From Viola odorata (taxonomy: Eukaryota; Streptophyta; Magnoliopsida; Malpighiales; Violaceae): DNA of 64,000 nucleotides. Both the position numbers and the translations under genes were made by a program. Under the pieces are notes generated by a model. It was not told the DNA's origin. It saw only the letters and a program-made list of their open reading frames with translations, and did not search any database. The stretch covers positions 48,644,327 through 48,708,326 of the forward strand of contig OY829539.1 in NCBI GenBank assembly GCA_963691705.1, read 5' to 3'. Shown here in pieces: positions 24,204 through 34,337 of the stretch. The stretch's first letter is position 1. Every line of letters starts with the position of its first letter.

Positions 24204-27050
24204 TTAATGAGAACAAGAAGCTGCAGTACATGAAGCCGGCAAGTCTGTATCACTCATAGGACTGCCAGCACCAGGCTCCAATACACGCTCATTGTCTAAT
24301 TCTGCAGCTGAATGTGAACTACTCTCCTCCCTGTTTGATGTAGAAGAGGTGCTCGTTGGAGTACCATCTCGAGTTTCTAGCTTCTCCATCATGTGTGATA
24401 GTGTAGCCGCCCCATCATTAACATCTCTTCTAACTTCAGAATCTTGATCAGCCATGGAAGTGTTACGAGAGAAAAATCTCTCCTTCCATCCTCTTGTACT
24501 CTTTGAAATGGATTCTTTGTATCTGAAAACAAAGAAAAAATGTGAGATTAATTCGTATCTGAAAACAAAGAAAAATGTGAGATTAATTCGAGAACACGTA
24601 AATTTTTTTTTTTTGCCCTTCAAAAGAGCATAAAAAAGTTCAGCCTTGTAAAAAGTTGTTAAACCTCATCGATACTGCATTGAACTTGGATTTGATAGAC
24701 TCTGAGAATGATTGAAACTCTGATACCGTTGTCTGTTGACTACTTGGGGAAGAATGATTAGGAGACCTCCTACAGAACATAATATGTATGTACAAAAATC
24801 CAATCAAAAAATAAACTAGGTCTAAAAGGAAAAATCTCCACATCTGTAAATAAGAATAAAAACAATATCAACGTGAAGAAATAGAATAGTAATAAGACCT
24901 TGTGTTCAGGTAATTATCTTGTTGATTGGTAGGCAGAAGAGTGGATCTAGAAGCTGAGGGAGATGCAACATCAGCTTGGCCACCAGAAGCTACTTGCATA
25001 ATTACTTGTGAAGATTCATTACTAACATTTGTGGAACCTGAAGACGGAGTAGCCACTGCAACTGAAGGAACAGATTCACCTTCTCCATGAGTTGGAGAGG
25101 AAGGAATCGTGTCAGTGGGGGATGTATTATGTTGGCTTGAGAATACTAAGAACTGTGGGCGTCCTTGTCCTTGAGATCTATTTCGCTGCCCTTCCCTTCT
25201 AGAAGTGTGACGTCGCCCCATTGCAGCGGCAGCAGCTAAGTGCTGGATTATGCGCTCTTCAAGCTCCGCATCATTTGCACCCACCGGCAACTGCATTTAA
25301 AGCAATAGTGATATTCAATCATGACTATGAATATGAGCAACCATGAAGGTGGAGAGAAAAGCTTTAAACAAGCAGAGGCAGAACACGAACATGCTGTAAC
25401 TCGAAATCACCAAGAGTTGGATGATGAAATATTGTCGCATTTCTAGACGGATTAAACCTAAAACTCCTCTCATGTTCTACAGCTTCAAGCAGCTCTTGAC
25501 TGCCAAAGTAATGAACGAAAGTGATTCTCCATAAACAACCGATAAGAAGTTAAGTAAAAGAAAGTGCCAGGAAAATATAATTAAACCTCGTAGGATCCTT
25601 CAGGCTGATGGGTCGCCAACACATGGGACACTGGGAACTTCTTTGACACCTAAAGGAAAAATTGACATTAACCCCTGGTCATAATCATCTCTTCTACAAC
25701 CAAAATTACAGATGAATCTCAATAATAATCTAATTGATTATGAATGCTCAATGAAAGAGCCAGTAGCATCAAGATAGGTTAAAATAACAAAGATATTTGT
25801 CTAGGGTTTGCTCAAATCCAAAGCTTAAAAGAGCAGAATAATAGTAACAATTCACGGCAGACCCTCAAAAATATTATTGGAGACCTTAGTAAAGATGATT
25901 AAAAGATTTCCATGATTTCTTTACACATCCTTTCTTTATTCCTTGCACCTTGCTGGGACATCTTAACCTTTTTTCCTCCAATTTTTTCGTAATACTATTA
26001 TTCATTATCGCCCAAAAAAGAAGTCTCAACTCTCAAGCATGATTTGGATTATTTTTACATCACGATTTGTACCAGATACTTTAAACCACACGAGTCATCT
26101 CCTACCAATCTTTCATTTATGAAAAACACTATTCACATCCTAATACATAAACTGGGGTATCTCATGGGTCAGTCCATAACCGTTAACTGAAATCAATTTG
26201 TTATTGGTTATGGATTTAGTGCCACATATTTTAAAAATCTTATGAGGCGAATGTAGGCCCAGCTGATAAAAGTTAAGCTCAATAGTACAGGTCTTGCATT
26301 TGAAGCACACCAATATCCATCAACTAAAAGATCAAGAACTGTACAACCTACCACCATAGCGGCTATAACATTCGTATCAATTAAATAAGCAAAACATACT
26401 CTTAAAGTATGAGAAAACCATAGTACCATTCAAGAACGCATTGGAGATGGAACTCGTGCTTGCAACTGGTCACCTGCAAAATGGATAGACAAATAAATAA
26501 ACTAACTAACTAAAAGCTATGAAATCATAAACAAAATGATGGTACAGTGATGCCTGTATTCACAGACAGATTAATTCATAGACAATCAGACTTATCAACT
26601 AGTGGGTTGAGCAGTTAAACACTTGATAGAGTGAAGGCCAACACCACTTACCACTAGACACATGAATACATCTAAAACAAATGTCTAATTTCTGAATACA
26701 TCAAAGCAATTCTCTTATTTTAAAAATAGCATACATACAGTTGAAGGATCGCTGTCACAGAAGTCTTCAAGGCAGATGCTGCAAGCATCATCACAAGCAT
26801 CCTGGATTCCCCCCTCCACAAAAGCAGCTGCTGAAGTCAAATGCGTGTCTGACTTCACGGTCTCCTCCATTCCCTGAAAACCCAACCACGCACAAACAAT
26901 TACCTTTTCTAATTACAACCATCACCAATTTCCATCAACAAATAACATACGAAAAGCTTATTTGAGCTTAAACTCCACAATAAATGAGACAAATTAGGAA
27001 AAAAGAAACAGAAAAGTAAACTAAGAGAAACGCACGAAAGCTACCTCCAT
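24204..27050 (-). CDS. RHF2A: RING-H2 E3 ubiquitin ligase of the RHF2A type
   Basis: RHF2A-type ligases ubiquitinate the CDK inhibitor ICK4/KRP6 during gametogenesis in Arabidopsis (family knowledge). Exons: 27050-27045, 26873-26739, 26473-26427, 25649-25587, 25499-25391, 25290-24899, 24769-24665, 24522-24204; phases close to 391 residues. Opening HLTSAAAFVEGGIQDACDDA leads into the RING-H2 domain (CSICLEDF, CKHEFHLQCVLEW, CQRSSQCPMCW), complete for zinc ligands. Then RFNPSRNATIFHHPTLGDFE, ERIIQHLAAAAAMGRRHTS, a Ser/Thr-rich linker, FQSFSESIKSKFNAVSMRYK and GWKERFFSRNTSMADQDSEV, all hallmarks of RHF2A. The ATG at 27050 joins by splicing in frame to a second ATG at 26870, so either could initiate. 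Exon 8 has a duplicated acceptor, described separately. Confidence 0.93.
24519..24589 (-). repeat. Tandem duplication of about 36 bp that duplicates a splice acceptor
   Basis: Copies at 24519-24554 and 24555-24589 differ by one A. Each contains, on the minus strand, a pyrimidine-rich TTTTCAG followed by ATAC, giving exon-8 starts at 24522 or 24558, 36 nt apart. Confidence 0.85.
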
Positions 27051-27245
27051 GATAGCTAGGCGATCGTTATCAGCTTTTGTGATTTAGTGGAAGTAACAAT
27101 CAGAACTAGAAGCGGAGAGGGTGGAATTGAAGTGGATATGAAAATGAGTAGAAGAAGAAGAGAAAACCCTAAATTTGGAGAAGGATAGAATGGTGGATGG
27201 ATTATTCTTACGCGGAGGAGAAGCAGTCGGAAATAGATAGAACGA

Positions 27246-27267
27246 GGGGGGGGGGGGGGGGGGGGGG
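27246..27267. repeat. Homopolymer tract G22 upstream of RHF2A
   Basis: Twenty-two consecutive G on the plus strand, so poly-C in the direction of RHF2A transcription, about 200 bp before its start codon. Length is likely variable and prone to sequencing error. Confidence 0.9.
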
Positions 27268-27561
27268 ATTGACTGACTTCAGTGTTTACGTCCGTGATGT
27301 CGTGTTCTGATTTTATGACTTTTCTAATTTCTTGTATTTTTTTTCCTTTTTTATGATTTATTTTTGTTGGTTGTTGAGCTTTGGGAATGGGAGGGATGAC
27401 TAAGTTACTATGGTGGAGGTGGGAGCGGAGGTCATCTGGAAGATGCTGAGGTGGGTCTTCCACTCAATATAGTGACAACACGTGGCTCTCTTTTGTTTTT
27501 GTTTGACGAAGGTTTTCATGAACCATTCTTTAATTTAATTAATTTATATTTATGTATTTTT

Positions 27562-28574
27562 TGGTAATGACGTGTAATCCACCGAAATTGATATTTTACA
27601 CCTTTAATGAAAAAAAAAAACCATAATAGATTTTCTATTCGCAGAAATTGACATTTTTCACCCTCCGTCAATATGTACCAGTTAAGTGCTTTTTTTAATT
27701 TTTTTTTCTTCCGAAAAATACGTGTCATATAACACCAAAACGACGTCGTTTCGATATAACTAACATCCATCTCCTTCTTCCTCCCTCACCTACACGGCTA
27801 CACCACCATCACAACAAGAACAAACAGTAAAATACAATACTGTCCTTTTTTAATTTCTTTTTCTTTTCATTTACATAATTATCAGCATTCTCGTCGTCGT
27901 ACGAGGAAGGTAATGGAGTGAATCAAAGAGGAAGAAGTCTTGACGTGGTGGTCGGAAATGGAATTGATGACGGTCGGACGATAGAGCTTGGAGATGGTGA
28001 CGTGTGGAGGAGGAAAATCACTGGTGGTTGTTAGACTGAATCGAGAGGGCGCAGACGGCAGTGGTCGAAGTCCTTGACAGATCCTTTGCTGGCGTTGTGG
28101 CTTGGTGAGGACGAGTTTGTTGACGAAGATGGGATCAGAGAGGAGTGAGGCCACATATGGAATTGATGGCGGTGGTGGCGGATTTGCTGGTTGTTGACCA
28201 ACGATGATGGAATAGGACGGCGATTGATGGCGATTGATGTTGTAATTGGTGGCGCTGCCGCTGCAACAAGTTGTTGGTGACTCTTGTAGTGGTAGTAATG
28301 GTGGTGTAGGTGAGGGAGGAAGAAAGAGAAGGAGATAAGATTTTTTTTTCTTCATAATTATTTTCTAACGTGGAAATGCTGACAGGGATGATACGTATTT
28401 ATGGAAGGAAAAAAATTCAAAAATAAAATCCACGTCAGCACTTAACTGCCACGTATTGACGGAGGGTGTAAAATGTCAATTTCTGCGAGTAGAGGATCTA
28501 TTATGACTCTTTTTTCTATTAGAGGTGTAAAATATCAATTTTGGTCGAGTACAGGGTGTAAAATGTCATTACCC
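27562..28574. mobile_element. Foldback element 2 (about 1.0 kb)
   Basis: Left end GGTAATGACGTGTAATCC and right end TGTCATTACCC are inverted, and inward the arms share AAATTGATATTTTACACC, CGCAGAAATTGACATTTT and CACCCTCCGTCAATA, then AGTTAAGTGC. Flanks TGTATTTTT and TTAATTTTT match at seven of nine positions, a decayed 9-bp duplication. A palindromic AAAACGACGTCGTTT core lies at 27737-27752. The centre holds an unrelated proline-rich open frame on the minus strand (28355-27882), not supported as a gene. Confidence 0.72.
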
Positions 28575-29190
28575 TTAATTTTTTTTTAAAATTGCGGTTA
28601 TCTACTCTATTGATTTTGATAATTTTAGGAGGGCTCTAGGTTGAGGTTTTGCCTCTATTCCCGAGATTCAAATACAAAACTCTAATAAATTTTAATTAAA
28701 AGTGAATAAATCTTTTAGGAGTTTGTATGATATAAGATTTTGAAAGTTGATTAGGTGTAAAAAATTAAAAAATTAAAAGTTGATTTGGGTTTATAGTTTT
28801 CAATACAAACAAAACCCACTAACTACAATTTTCCATCAAACTTGCCCCATTGCATAACAATGTATTTTTTATTTTATTTTAGTATAGAGATGGTTAATGC
28901 TTAAAAGGAAAACAAAGCTCATAACGTTGACGAGACACGTACACTATAAAATGAGCAAATTAGATTATAATATTGTAAGAGTATAATCGAGTAAGTGAAA
29001 ACTCAAATTATATACAGTTAGAGTCGTTAGACTTATAGTCCAATTATGTTATTCACAACTTCCTAAATTAAATACATCGGCTCAATTTTCTCATCAGTAT
29101 CCAGGCCTGCTTTGTTTTGTTGGCCCAATTTTCTCATCAGTTGGCATTTTTTAAGAAAATGGACTCTTTATGAAATTCTATTTCCGAAAA
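28575..29190. other. AT-rich spacer between two foldback elements
   Basis: Nothing recognisable; no gene, tRNA or clear repeat structure. Confidence 0.3.
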
Positions 29191-30363
29191 GGGATAAAAG
29201 CCTCTGCACTCTAATTGATTGACTTTTTTCATCCCTCTGTTTCTTTTAAACTATTTTTAGTACTTCGAGTCAATAAAATGACTTTTTTCATCCCTCACCC
29301 TAACGCCGTCCGAAGTTTCCGTCCGAGATCTGACGTGGCGCGACACGTCGCCTGACACGTGACCCCATTGCCGCGTCAGCAAAAACCAACCGGGTCTGAA
29401 TTAAAACGGGTCGCGAAATCGGGTTGCCAGATTTTGCTTGAAACGACGTCGTTTCACCATTGGAGTGAAACGACGCCGTTTCATTCCTTTCTTTTCGAAT
29501 TAATTTGGAGCTTAATTCATCCTCCTCCGTAAAATTAATTCGATCGAATCCATCCTCCCTGCAAAATTAATTCGATCGAATCCTCAGCCAAATTAATTCA
29601 TCCAATCTGCCAAAATCAATTCCATCCTCCCTGCAAAATTAATTCCATTCACCTCTGCCAAAAATCAGAATCCAATCACCCATCTCCTCCGCCTCTCCAG
29701 CCGAAACCACAACCACCTCCTCCACATCCACTACAAACCCATCTCCTCCGTTCACGGCCACAAACCCATCTCCTCCGTTCACGGGCACAAACCCATCGTC
29801 GCCGTCTCTCCACCACCGCTGCTGCCCAGCCACCACAAACCGCAAACCCATCATCATCACCACCGCTGCCCAGCCACCATAGCCGAGCCCACAGCCGCTC
29901 CGATCTCACTACCACCGCACCAAATCCACCCATCACTACCACAATAAAAAAGAAAAAAGAAAAGAAGAAGAAGAAAAAGAGTGAAAGAGAGCAGAAAAGA
30001 GATTAGAGAAAGGAATGAGGAGCGAACGGGAGAGAAGAAAGGAAAAAGAGAGAGAGAGAAAAAGGAAAAGAAAAGGAGAGAGAAAGAAAAGAAAAAGAAA
30101 AAGAAAGAAAAGAAAAGAAAAGGAAGAAAAGAAAAAAAAGAAAAAAAAGAAAATTTACGTGGCCTGCCACGTTAGCAATGGGGTCACGTGTCAGGCGACG
30201 TGTCGCGCCACGTCAGATCTCGAACGGAAACTTCGGACGACGTTAGAGTGAGGGATGAAAAAAGTCATTTTATTGACTCGGAGTACTAAAAATAGTTTAA
30301 AAAAAACAGAGGATGAAAAAAGTCAATTAATTAGAGCGCAGAGACTTTTTTTTGATTTATCAC
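29191..30363. mobile_element. Foldback element 3 with purine-rich centre (about 1.17 kb)
   Basis: Left arm from GGGATAAAAGCCTCTGCACT and right arm to GATTTATCAC are inverted; long shared stretches include AAAATGACTTTTTTCATCCC, TCACCCTAACG, ATCTGACGTGGCG and GACACGTGACCCCATTG. No clear target duplication remains, so the outer borders are approximate. Palindromic AAACGACGTCGTTT and AAACGACGCCGTTT cores lie near 29441 and 29467. The loop has CCACCAC- and CCGTTCACGG-type short repeats (29690-29940) and an A/G-only stretch (29945-30155). Open frames in it reflect composition. Confidence 0.75.
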
Positions 30364-31618
30364 TTTTTCTTTTTGTAAAAAGGAAGAATCTAGAGTTGCT
30401 CAAGGGGCAATAGAGTCATTCACTCAGGCCCATTATTTTATTATAATACTAAATAAGTATTCGTTGACTCGGTCAACGTTACAAGTGGGACTTAACTTAA
30501 GCTTTGAAAGTTGGTAGCACACCACCTGAGAGTCTGTTAAAGTTAAGCCCGTTCTTTCTTTCTTTCTTTCTGGGTAGATATTAATCCCTTTCTTAAAAGA
30601 TATAATCCATAATTCCCTTTCTTAATATATATAATCCATAATTGAATTTTTTTGGGTTGAATTATCCATAACTGTAGGCTTATACAATTGTTTAATTTAT
30701 AATTTATAAGACGCCCACCAACTAATAACCAAAATAAAACTTCATCGTGCGATATCCAAATTAAATACCGACTATTTTAAACTCGAATAAAGTACGAAAC
30801 TCTTTAGTTTTTCTGATTACTATAAACATGTTTTTTAAGCCCCAAAAGTAGTTTTTTTTATCAATTTAATGAAATCTATTTTGCAGGTATAAGAAAAAAG
30901 AGAGAAAAACAGAAGATTTGAGCAAAAACACAAATGAAAGAAAAGGAGAGAAATAGAACAGCGAGAACCAGTCACACAAACTACTAGTGGGAAGCTATAA
31001 AATATGAATTCTGGAAATCAAACATTGAAATCATCAATTACTCTTCTTCTTTGTACAACAAATGAATCGCAAGTCACAAAAAACAACACCCTAAAACCCC
31101 TAAAATCCCAATCAACAAACAAATCAGAGAACCCAAATTCTTGACATTCATGTTCACGTTCATAACTTCTTCACTATCACCATCAGCATTCATCCATCTT
31201 CTATCCAATTTCAACAACAGATCCCATCCCAGGAACAAAAGGGTGTAGGGTTTAGGTACTTTTTCCACCAATTGATCCTATTCCCAACCAACATCACCAT
31301 CCATTCATCTTCTGTCCAGATTCCATCACCATCAACAAGAACAGATCACCAGAAACAAAAGAGTTAGGTTTTAAGTACATTCCACCATTAATTTGGATGT
31401 TGGAATATTATCATCTGGACCCCTCACAAAAAGACGGATACAGAAAGACACAAGTGTACCCTTTTTGTTTCTTCCTTTCCCTCTCCTTCCTCTCTTCCAA
31501 AAAAAAAGTACAATCCCAATCCTCAATCCACAATCCACAATCCACAACAAATCCCATCAAATTTCAATTTATAAAAACAATTTTTGACGTAATATGATTA
31601 TACAAATCTTGCTGCCTA
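30364..31618. other. Spacer and 3' UTR of the next gene
   Basis: Includes a short CTTT microsatellite near 30550. The interval 31300-31618 is the probable 3' UTR of the minus-strand gene beginning at 32137. No gene supported. Confidence 0.35.
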
Positions 31619-32137
31619 CTATGTACCTCTTTGTGATGGGCTCCTCCAAAACCCAGCCCCCAAAAACTGGTCCCACATCTCCTTCTCCAAATCAACGGCT
31701 GCAGATCCTTCCCCATTCTGATCATCCTCATCATCATCTTTACCCCCACTCCTCTCCACAATCTTCCTCACTTCCCTCTCCAATTCCTCCCGGGAAAAAT
31801 CGCCGCCGAAGTTTCCGCCGCTGCCGCCGTCGACGCTGTTTTCAGGACCCAGCAACAACGGCTGCTGCTTCCTCTTCTTCCTCAACATTCGCCGATGCTG
31901 CTTCGCCTTCCTGCACAGACACGCCGGCGCCTTCACCACCGCCAGAACCAGCACGCTCATCACCGTGCATGGGCAGCAGCAGCATATTGCCGCGCACTCC
32001 GCCGCCGTCCCCCCGGCCACCTCCCCAAACCGCTTCGCTCTCGTGACCTCCCTCGCTGCAGCCGCACCGCCGCCCGGCCTCTCCGTCAACAGAGGCTGCA
32101 TCTTGCGGGAAGAAGATGGCTGGGTGTGGCGATTCAT
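31619..32137 (-). CDS. Plant-specific protein with a Cys-rich hydrophobic segment, function unknown
   Basis: An intronless 172-residue frame. It opens MNRHTQPSSSRKMQPLL and contains CCCCPCTVMSVLVLAVVKAP, a cysteine-rich hydrophobic stretch (about residues 52-75) that could be a membrane anchor or acylation site. This is followed by the basic KAKQHRRMLRKKRK, a Gly/Asp/Glu-rich disordered region, and the C terminus WDQFLGAGFWRSPSQRGT. The combination of a CCPC(T)VM-hydrophobic-basic block with a terminal GAGFWRSxSQR motif is characteristic of a small uncharacterised family in flowering plants, related by memory to Arabidopsis At3g11690/At5g06380. A TATA element and short repeat lie upstream. 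A second Met at residue 13 could also start. The gene is real with good confidence; its role is unknown. Confidence 0.75.
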   Translation of the reverse strand: MNRHTQPSSSRKMQPLLTERPGGGAAAAREVTRAKRFGEVAGGTAAECAAICCCCPCTVMSVLVLAVVKAPACLCRKAKQHRRMLRKKRKQQPLLLGPENSVDGGSGGNFGGDFSREELEREVRKIVERSGGKDDDEDDQNGEGSAAVDLEKEMWDQFLGAGFWRSPSQRGT

Positions 32138-32285
32138 GGCGTGATGGATCGGACTGAGTCAAGAGCAATCGGAGTCTAGAAAACTCGTTTCTATTCAGTT
32201 CAGCTTTTCCGGTTGATTCCCCTGGATTCCCTTTTATTTTTCTCTTTTAGATTTTTAGAATTTCTTGGAATCAGGAGAATGTTTG

Positions 32286-32324
32286 GGAAATGGAAATGGA
32301 AATGGAAATGGAAATGGAAATGGA
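32286..32324 (-). repeat. Hexanucleotide microsatellite (ATGGAA)n
   Basis: Six near-perfect copies of AATGGA, in the probable 5' leader of the gene starting at 32137, read there as TCCATT repeats. Confidence 0.85.
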
Positions 32325-32450
32325 TTCTTCATCTTCCATTTCTTTTGTATTTGTAGGAAGAAATGGAGGAGAAAAGAAGAACTAACAGAGGTTTTTGGGT
32401 TTGGGAAAATAAAATCGTAAATAAATGAAAAACTCATTACTCTTTTCTGC

Positions 32451-32460
32451 TATATTTATA
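32451..32460 (-). promoter_or_regulatory. TATA-box candidate TATAAATATA
   Basis: On the minus strand, 320 bp before the ATG at 32137 and upstream of the leader microsatellite. Position and sequence fit a core promoter; transcript data are absent. Confidence 0.45.
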
Positions 32461-34337
32461 GACAATTAAATTATTTAATAATAATTATTAATTATTAATT
32501 AAATACGTGGAAATTATTTATTTTAGAAAAAGAAAACGGTGTTGTATTGTATTTAGCTGTTTTTTTTGAAGATTTGGTTTTTTCTGTTTGAGGAAGGAAA
32601 TGGAAGTGGTAGAGTGCCAATTTGGTGTTTGTTTGCCAGCAGGATTTCTAAAGTCAGAGAACAGAGATTTTATTTATTTGTTTTTATTGAAAAATCAAAA
32701 TGGTTCGTATTTACAGCATAAGCTAATATTATTGTTGATAAATCGACTAATTTAAACTTCGATAGCTTGTTCCATCTATAGTATTCACTTAAAAATAAGA
32801 AGAAGAAAAAAAAACACTCTCTCAACTTACCTATCGAGTATGTCATCTCGATCTTTTAGCTTGGGTGGCAGGAGTCTTCCTCATCAGATCAGTAGCTTCA
32901 AGTAAGTCTTTTCGTTTTATTTATTTAAATTTTGATTATTGGTTTTCAATTTCCACTAGAATTCTTCTGTTCTTATCATCAATAGATTTGATCTTGATAT
33001 CCATTTAAATTTCAAATATTATCTACAGCCGACTGCAATTCAATTGCATTTTGAAATTTTACCCAACCCCTTTATCCCTTTAATTGCACTTTTTAGAGTC
33101 CTACTTAAATTAATCTACCGAGTGTTTCAGCCGTAACAGATGACTATAAGTATTTTTAAGCGTATAACACAGTACTACCACAGATCCTTTTTGCGTATAC
33201 TACCTCCCAACTTCTCTTTTTTTCTTTCGCTCTGTCAAGTGTTCACACGCTTCCTCCTTAAGAGAATTGAGAAATACCTAGGATTATCTATGGTGAGGAG
33301 TGGTAGATCGAGTCCGTTGAATAACGACTCCGAATCAATTAGCAGCTCCGAGTCAAAGATGGTTGTTGTAGGATCCGAGTAGAGGAGGAGAGGAGTGTCC
33401 CTTGTGGGTGAGGTAGTGAGCAGGTTGACCAATGCAATTTTGGAGAGTGATTTAGTGGAGCAGTTACAAGGTAATGGGCAAGCCTTTATTGATTTTGAAA
33501 TTAAATTCATCCAAGTGGATGAATTTACTAGGAGTAGAAAAAGGAAAGTGGTTAGTGATAGGGGCGTGGAAGGTGGGCTTGGAAATGGGTGGAGGACGTG
33601 GCGAGGATGTGGGTTGTAGGTCGGCGCTGAAATGAGGCTAGGTGGGCCACGTGGGCTGCTTGGAAACGGGCTGGAGCCCGGCCTGGGAGGGACAGCGGAT
33701 GGGCCTCGGGCCCAGGGAGTAGGCCATAAGACAGGCCTGGCTGGAAAGGGAGTTGGGCTGGGTTGGGGTGGAGGAGCAGGTGGGCTTAGGTCCCAGGCAG
33801 CAAGTCATGATGTTGGCCCAGCTGGAAAGGACCATGGGTTGGATCTGGGTATGGCAGCAGCTGGGCATTGGGCTGTAAACGGAGATGGGATGAAATTAGG
33901 CTTTTTTAAGGGGGCAGCTTTGGTCGAGGAGGAGGAAGAGGACCCGGAGGAAGACTCGAAAATTTCTAGTCCTCTATCATCCGCCCCTACAGACTCAGAG
34001 AGCTCTCTAAATGTTGCAGAACTCATTCAGAGGGCACAAAGACATGAGGACACTATATCGGGTCGAGGCTAGAGAAGGGGATTTCGTGGGGCCAGATTAA
34101 TTCGCACAGCCCGGAAAAGTGTGCGAAGACCCGTAGACCCGTTAGCTCAGGATAAGGAAGCCGACATAGCTATGCCTCGCTGTAGCTTCTCTCTGAAGAG
34201 AGTTTTGGGAGACCGGGAGGATGAAGAGCTTGGTGATCCACCATTCGCTTTGCACAAGAAGGAGCGAAAGATGCATTGGGATGGGGATGAAGTTATTGGA
34301 CCGGTGGCAGTTGCGAAGCAACCCCGCCCAGAGCCAT

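Noticed and set aside
27056..27463. 135-codon minus-strand frame upstream of RHF2A
   Set aside because: It crosses the G22 tract, is low-complexity and overlaps the RHF2A leader and promoter.
27882..28355. 157-codon proline/serine-rich minus-strand frame
   Set aside because: Lies in the loop of foldback element 2 and reflects GGTGGTGATGG-type composition; no domain.
29981..30251. Lys/Glu/Arg-only frames
   Set aside because: Readings of an A/G-only tract.
31074..31271. 65-codon minus-strand frame ending in a hydrophobic LGSLICLLIGILGVLGCCFL tail
   Set aside because: Could be a small membrane peptide, but it lies in the probable 3' UTR of the gene at 31619-32137, and no family was recognised.
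31594..32179. Plus-strand Pro/Ser- and Arg-rich frames
   Set aside because: Antisense to the better supported minus-strand gene with conserved motifs.
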